The notes under the pieces were generated by a model, which saw only the letters and a program-made list of their open reading frames with translations, was not told the DNA's origin and made no database searches. This document shows positions 33,221-37,180 of a DNA stretch of 37,180 bases, piece by piece. Each line of letters starts with the position of its first letter. Position 1 is the first letter of the stretch. Location: positions 1 through 37,180 of the forward strand of contig JAPLFX010000007.1 in the NCBI GenBank assembly GCA_026390445.1, given 5' to 3'. This stretch comes from Pseudomonadota bacterium (lineage in GTDB: Bacteria > Bdellovibrionota_B > Oligoflexia > Oligoflexales > CAIYRB01). The position numbers and the translations under genes are program-made.

Positions 33221-34030
33221 TTACGGACTGTCTCGCGACAGCAGCGAAAAGAATTGAACGGTCAAACAGTAGAGGTCGTTGTGGCCAGGCGTCGCGTCGA
33301 TTGCCTGGCAAAAATTCTTCCAAAACTGTTTGATCATGGCTTTTGCGAGCGGCAATTGATCGTCTTTGATCGTCATGATGGTCGAGCTGAATTCAGTCTT
33401 TTCAGCCGGCTGGAACGTGAGGCTTGACAAGGCCTTATCGATGACCTGCTTATGGAAGTTGGCAATGGCCGCTGATGAGGTGTCGCCCGGGACGATGGTT
33501 TCGGCCTTAGGCCGCCATTTGCCACTGGTTTCGACGACCAGATCAAGCCTCCGCAAGCGCTCCAGAGCATCTTTTACCGTGGATGGGTGGATGCCAAGGC
33601 GCTTTGCTAGCGGCTCACGGCGGGCATCCTCACGAGGTAACCTCAGGAGTTCCAGAAGTGCTAGATGTTGCCAGTCGGCCACGACCTTGAACGTGTCCTC
33701 ACTGAGGATGGTTCTCGCCACGTGATCCGTATCGCGCTCGAGGCGCGCTTGCGCCAGCTGCCGCACCTGGGCGCTGCGAGCATGCACGCTGTCGACTAAA
33801 TCGCAAAAATGCGCCGACTCACTGGCGGTGAACCCAAGACGTCGCGCGATCTGCACGGCCGCCAGGTGGGAAAGGCCCTTCTTTCCTTGCAAGACCTCGT
33901 TGAGTCGCGACGAGCTTAAGCCCAGAAACTTAGCAAAGGAACGCTGTGAATACTTCGGGCTGCGGTTGCACCGTTGGAGCAGTTCGCGGCGGAGTATATC
34001 CCGGTAGTCATAGGCACCCATGTTCCCCAT
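33221..34030 (-). CDS. TIGR02147 family regulator (helix-turn-helix plus DUF4423-like domain)
   Basis: 269 residues from the ATG at 34030; another ATG three codons later has GGGG closer upstream. The N-terminus MGAYDYRDILRRELLQRCNRSPKYSQRSFAKFLGLSSSRLNEVLQGKKGLSHLAAVQIARRLGFT in outline contains a helix-turn-helix of the Xre type at about residues 28-70. A winged-helix-like part (RLGIHPSTVKDALERLRRLDLV, about 145-170) follows, and the C-terminal half matches the family's sensor-type domain (FSSTIMTIKDDQLPLAKAMIKQFWKNFCQAID). This family is best known from Bdellovibrionota and Fibrobacter and supports the assignment of the organism. Its targets are unknown. The gene ends 7 bases beyond the stop of the broken dehydrogenase, which is on the other strand. 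Confidence 0.88.
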   Translation of the reverse strand: MGNMGAYDYRDILRRELLQRCNRSPKYSQRSFAKFLGLSSSRLNEVLQGKKGLSHLAAVQIARRLGFTASESAHFCDLVDSVHARSAQVRQLAQARLERDTDHVARTILSEDTFKVVADWQHLALLELLRLPREDARREPLAKRLGIHPSTVKDALERLRRLDLVVETSGKWRPKAETIVPGDTSSAAIANFHKQVIDKALSSLTFQPAEKTEFSSTIMTIKDDQLPLAKAMIKQFWKNFCQAIDATPGHNDLYCLTVQFFSLLSRDSP

Positions 34031-34255
34031 GGGTGGCCTTTAACAGGATCGATCCGACTGGTCAAGCGATCGCCGCTGACAGCTCTCAGTCGCTAATCAG
34101 CCGTCGTCGCTGCGGGATCGCCCAAGGTGTTTGCTCCCACCGGCCTGAGATCTGGTAACCGTCATATGAGTCTTAAAGTCTGCTTTAATATTCTTTAATA
34201 TAATTTGTGCCTTTAAAATATAAACATATATATACCAACCTAGACGGCCGATCGC

Positions 34256-34531
34256 TCATTGAATATCTTCAATGACGCAACCGCCGTCGGCCGGCTTGTC
34301 AGGGACTTGGCTGTCAACTAGCGTGGCCTTCACAGAGGCCGAAAGATCAGCACCGTCGAATCCGGTAATAGGGGCCTCGTCATATAGCGCCAGTATGGCA
34401 ATGTCGTTCGGCGTGCTGACCACTGACGAAGGATCATCGCAGGGCGAATTGATGGCGTATTCTGCGGACTATGGTCCTAGTTTCTTGATTAATTGTTTAT
34501 AGTTGAGTCGATAAGTGCTCGTCGGTAACAT
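34256..34531 (-). pseudogene. Remnant of the central part of an S1 serine protease
   Basis: The minus frame ending in TGA at 34256-34258 reads, from 34531, MLPTSTYRLNYKQLIKKLGP, then a TAG stop, then SAEYAINSPCDDPSSVVSTPNDIAILALYDEAPITGF and further. NDIAILAL corresponds to the conserved region around the catalytic aspartate (NDIALLxL) of trypsin-like proteases. The histidine and serine parts are missing and the internal stop shows decay. It may be kin to the tail at 27786-28004. An open plus-strand frame at 34272-34502 is its shadow. The 225 bases between this relic and the regulator start are AT-rich and hold no gene I can support. Confidence 0.6.
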
Positions 34532-34606
34532 ATTTGTTGTTTGCAGCTACATGGCCTAGTGATATGGGTCACGTCGGCAGTCCCGTAGTGATAAGGGGAT
34601 TTTTCG

Positions 34607-35620
34607 ATGACGTACAGATCCATGTTAGCTCTTCTGGCCCTGGCCGTGTCGGCCCAGGGGCACGCCGCGCAGAATGTCGGAGGCGGTTCGGCTGCCGTCT
34701 GTCGTGACAGCAACAACGCCATCGTTAGGGATGAATTGATCGATATCTTCGACGGCATTTATCGGCTTGGCTTGACCATTCCTGACTCTCCAGTCGACCC
34801 GGATCAGCAGGTGAAAACTGCCTTGACGAGCGGATGGGAAGGGAAACGCTACCGGGATCTCTCAGCCTATATTGCCAACGTCTATGCCAACGTCCGTGCT
34901 AGTTCGGTCTTCCTGCCGGACGGGATCGCCATCCAGACTTCCAATGATCTCGGTGCAGACAATCCGGTGCTTATTCCCGATGGCTGTCATTTAGAGCAGG
35001 TTGGCTACTACGACAGCAAGGGCAGGTTGAGCATAGCTTCCAATGTCTACAATAATTTGTCGGGTACTGGACAAGCGGGGTTCTGGCTCCATGAAACACT
35101 TTATAAGCTGACCCGCGAGATCGCAGGCGCCACCGACTCAGCGCTAGCCAGAAAGCTTGTTGCGGAGCTTCTCTCCCCTTCGTTCGGAAACCCGTCGTAC
35201 CAACCCCGGGGAGCGGTCCAGGATGTCGCAGATGCCCTTAAACTCATGGCATTTGATAAAAGTCGACCGCAACAATTCATCTCACTTCAAGCATCCCAAG
35301 GTGCCGAATTTAAAATTGATTTTACAGAGGTGCTTTGCGAGGACGGTAAAGCATTTGCTAGCACAGTGAGTCGATCAGGGTTGGTGAGACATTACTCGAC
35401 GTATGGCGCCGTGCGTGAGCTAACAACGTTTGGCGCCAACGAGGATCCAGAGGAAATAGTTCAAGATATATCGATTCACAGCGCCACCAACTGCATACTT
35501 GGGTTCGAGATTTTCTATAACGGCAAGTCGATCTATAAAGAAAATCCGCAGCGGGGCGAGCTGGATCACCCGACCTATCTTTTCCACATTGGCTGGCTAA
35601 GTGACAGCAAGGGTCACTGA
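34607..35620 (+). CDS. Exported protein with HExxY motif, Bdellovibrionota-type, unknown function
   Basis: 337 residues; AAGGGG lies eight bases before the ATG at 34607. The signal peptide MTYRSMLALLALAVSAQGHA is followed by AQNVGGGSAAVCRDSNNAIVRDELIDIFDG, a start seen in exported proteins of this phylum (recognised from memory, not searched). FWLHETLYKLTREIAGATDSALARKLVAELL (about 160-190) has an HExxY motif and could be a helix-based binding or hydrolase site, but it lacks the HExxH of zinc proteases. The last 90 residues contain cysteines near LCED and TNCILGF. No function is assigned. Confidence 0.75.
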   Translation: MTYRSMLALLALAVSAQGHAAQNVGGGSAAVCRDSNNAIVRDELIDIFDGIYRLGLTIPDSPVDPDQQVKTALTSGWEGKRYRDLSAYIANVYANVRASSVFLPDGIAIQTSNDLGADNPVLIPDGCHLEQVGYYDSKGRLSIASNVYNNLSGTGQAGFWLHETLYKLTREIAGATDSALARKLVAELLSPSFGNPSYQPRGAVQDVADALKLMAFDKSRPQQFISLQASQGAEFKIDFTEVLCEDGKAFASTVSRSGLVRHYSTYGAVRELTTFGANEDPEEIVQDISIHSATNCILGFEIFYNGKSIYKENPQRGELDHPTYLFHIGWLSDSKGH

Positions 35621-36121
35621 ATCAAGGGCGTCTGAGCCAAATAGACCTACTTGGCCGATTAGTGGTTGGCGCGATAATGACGCAGGCCTATCTGTAGAAT
35701 CTTCGAAGTTCCAGTCGGAGGCCCAGCATGCCTCGCATATGGCCGTTTTGGCTGTCTGCGTTCGGCTCTATGACTTGCCGTCCACTCGCGCGCCGGCCGT
35801 AGCTCTCTTTCGAGTCGGTTTCATGGCTCTTTAGGGAGCATTCTTCAGGGGCGGACCCATGGTGTCGATTTCACGCACCGGATCCCAGGGCCAGTCAGCC
35901 GCACTGGACAAGGCGACGTTGTGGAATGGTCGATCTTCGGTGCCATCCAGGTCGTGGCACTGAAACCTCTTCCTGAACGCGGGGCGTGACTGGCGCAGAG
36001 CGAAGCGGCGGCCACAGCATGGCCTCGTAGCAGTGCCCACTTTAGGGGAGGCGATAAAGCCTCTGGCGCGACGCTGGTCCGCCGTGACCTGGCGCACCAA
36101 AGGGCTCTCTGTGCTCGGCTG
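35621..36121. other. Gap of 500 bases with weak, decayed coding signs
   Basis: No gene with a start signal is seen. A plus-strand frame at 35601-35834 has no ribosome binding site and no recognisable content. A minus-strand frame at 35831-36100 is the only stretch with possible protein similarity and is listed separately. Confidence 0.4.
35831..36100 (-). pseudogene. Possible C-terminal remnant of a SUMF1-like exported protein
   Basis: This frame, which begins after the stop of the 36122 gene and has only a TTG start without ribosome binding site, contains TRPCCGRRFALRQSRPAFRKRFQCHDLDGTED. The Cys-rich 'C..RF.LR' followed by 'F-x-C' is reminiscent of the end of formylglycine-generating-enzyme (SUMF1) domains, where GFRC is usual. 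The match is short and made by eye. It may simply be a chance open frame. Confidence 0.2.
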
Positions 36122-36535
36122 TTAATGACTTTTGCAGCTAAGTAGAGTCTTATGCCAACCGCTCGATGTGACTGATGTAAGTTCCCCTTCGGTAGAGGAA
36201 ACGAGAGACACTGCGTAATGTTCCTCTCCCGAGGACCATTTGATAGCGGTGGTGGCACCTCTGTTAAGCGTCGCATTGAGCAGCGTGCCTTGGTTCTGGT
36301 CAAAAACAAAATATTGGCTTGAGCTCAGATCGACAAAGAAGAAAATCGTTGCGTCTTTTAGCGCAACGGCATTGTCACGACTTGTTGCTACTGTGCCATC
36401 CGTGTTTACAAGCATCTGACATGTCAAGCTATTGACTGCTTGTACACTTGCAGCGCTTAGATTTGCGGCGTCACCAGCAAATGCTGCAGAATTAAATGCC
36501 AAGCCAAGAACGAGATAAACGACGAACTTCTTCAT
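36122..36535 (-). CDS. Small exported protein of unknown function
   Basis: 137 residues; AAGGAG lies seven bases before the ATG at 36535. The signal peptide MKKFVVYLVLGLAFNSAAFAG is clear, with cleavage near residue 20. The mature part of about 117 residues has two cysteines (SLTCQMLV and LLSCKSH) that could form a disulphide, and strands such as DATIFFFVDLSSSQYFVFDQNQG and EEHYAVSLVSSTEGELTSVT, so a small beta-rich periplasmic or secreted domain is likely. No family is recognised. Upstream on the same strand is the partial gene at the right edge, with about 227 bases between. Confidence 0.75.
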   Translation of the reverse strand: MKKFVVYLVLGLAFNSAAFAGDAANLSAASVQAVNSLTCQMLVNTDGTVATSRDNAVALKDATIFFFVDLSSSQYFVFDQNQGTLLNATLNRGATTAIKWSSGEEHYAVSLVSSTEGELTSVTSSGWHKTLLSCKSH

Positions 36536-36630
36536 AACAAAACTCCTTGCGCTAATATTGTTCCGCGGATGCGCGACGAATGGCGACGTTAATAGCGACC
36601 ACGATGAACCGTGTCAATAGATCCAGAGAA

Positions 36631-36655
36631 TAAAGCGCTCCCTCAATCGGAGAGC
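36631..36655 (-). terminator. Possible terminator after the right-edge gene
   Basis: On the minus strand GCTCTC pairs with GGGAGC (one T-G pair) across a seven-base loop, and GCTTTATTCTCT follows. It lies about 108 bases after the stop of the 36763 gene, before the next gene on that strand. Confidence 0.3.
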
Positions 36656-36762
36656 AATAGGCGCTGGTCCATAACTGTCCACCGCCCAAATGTCTGAAGC
36701 CTAAGGGCGTCGGAGCCTATGGAACCTGCTGTTGCGTTTCAATCCCATTGAGACAGAGCGTT

Positions 36763-37180
36763 TCACTCTGATTGCGACACGATGTTAAAATCCAAGTAGC
36801 CCCATGGATCGGCCTCGATTTGATGGTCTGGGCTGTCAGCGAGAAAAGCGATGTAGTGGAAGACGCAGCGGCGCAAAAAGGCATCTGGTAGCTCCGGGCT
36901 CATTTCCTTATCAAATTGATATGACGACCTTAAATTGATATGCTGTCGTAGTTGGCATATATCATCATAATCGCCAGTATAGATCTCACTGGTCACCACG
37001 GCAGCAAAAATGGAGTATATTAAGCGGGTTATACAGATTGAGGGGCGTTGTTGCAGAAATGTATCCGCTGAGCGGCAGGGGGCCGAGGGGCGGCAGGTTT
37101 TTAAGATTCTATGGCGCGAGGGACCGCAGCCGTATCCATAGTCATAGCCTTTGCCGTAGCCATAGCCCTGCCCATGATCG
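36763..37180 (-). CDS. Partial protein with Gly/Tyr-rich segment (5' end beyond window)
   Basis: The minus frame is open from the right edge to a TGA at 36763, 138 codons, so the start is outside the window; a GTG at 36999 with no clear ribosome binding site is unlikely to be the true start. Near the edge the frame reads GQGYGYGKGYDYGYGCGPS, an alternating Gly-Tyr stretch, and then a linker with several cysteines, a short hydrophobic stretch (ICITRLIYSIFAAVV) and the C-terminal part TGDYDDICQLRQHINLRSSYQ, ending DPWGYLDFNIVSQSE. Gly-Tyr repeats are usual in surface or cell-wall-associated proteins and in low-complexity phase-separating segments. No family is recognised. Confidence 0.5.
   Translation of the reverse strand, partial: DHGQGYGYGKGYDYGYGCGPSRHRILKTCRPSAPCRSADTFLQQRPSICITRLIYSIFAAVVTSEIYTGDYDDICQLRQHINLRSSYQFDKEMSPELPDAFLRRCVFHYIAFLADSPDHQIEADPWGYLDFNIVSQSE

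Noticed and set aside
34272-34502. 76-codon plus-strand frame
   Set aside because: It is antisense to the NDIAIL-containing protease relic and has no start signal.
1-37180. CRISPR array, tRNA, rRNA, insertion sequence or prophage genes
   Set aside because: I looked for regularly spaced repeats, cloverleaf-like sequence, transposase and integrase motifs, and phage structural proteins and saw none.

Overview
The window looks like chromosome from a Gram-negative, deltaproteobacterium-like member of the Bdellovibrionota (Oligoflexia side). This is an inference from gene content: a TIGR02147-type regulator (33221-34030), an exported protein with a GGGSAAVC N-terminus and an HETLY motif (34607-35620), several lipoproteins, a TamA/TamB pair and two beta-barrel-like outer-membrane proteins. 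No rRNA, tRNA, CRISPR array, insertion sequence or prophage was recognised.

Layout. (1) 1-1247: MoxR ATPase followed by a DUF58 protein (cut by the left edge). (2) 1494-4241: a 915-residue lipoprotein with a carboxypeptidase-regulatory-like domain and about five Ig-like repeats. (3) 4249-14752: a surface-glycan region with an acyltransferase-3, a short Wza-type export lipoprotein, a four-gene minus-strand operon (57-residue membrane protein, GH9 cellulase, beta-barrel, helical-repeat plus beta-barrel), a DUF421 membrane protein, a Wzx-like flippase and a polysaccharide-deacetylase-like lipoprotein that has lost its catalytic and metal-binding residues. No glycosyltransferase is present. (4) 14887-21608: a plus-strand run darP, DOPA-dioxygenase-like gene, tamA, tamB, nitroreductase. 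(5) 21611-22271: stand-alone receiver protein and a 68-residue protein. (6) 22608-27534: a secreted alpha/beta-hydrolase and two divergent GH5 glycosidases (a cellulase-type lipoprotein and a mannanase-type secreted enzyme). (7) 27786-34531: an accessory and decaying region with a serine-protease tail, a BrnT/BrnA toxin-antitoxin pair, MarR plus DUF1398, a small exported protein, a RegA/RegB redox two-component system missing both ends, a truncated hydrolase, a frameshifted short-chain dehydrogenase, a TIGR02147 regulator and a second serine-protease relic. (8) 34607-37180: exported proteins of unknown function; the last runs off the right edge and carries a Gly/Tyr-rich segment.

How it fits together. 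Regions 3 and 6 suggest investment in making, exporting, trimming and degrading beta-glucan or mannan-type polysaccharide at the cell surface. The GH9 operon resembles in logic, not in sequence, the cellulose-secretion pairing of a periplasmic cellulase with an outer-membrane barrel. TamA/TamB serve the outer membrane. An 85 percent identical 55-bp repeat lies upstream of the deacetylase-like lipoprotein and of the secreted hydrolase and may link their expression. The 30.6-33.2 kb stretch shows clear gene erosion. All similarity statements come from reading motifs by eye; no database search was run.
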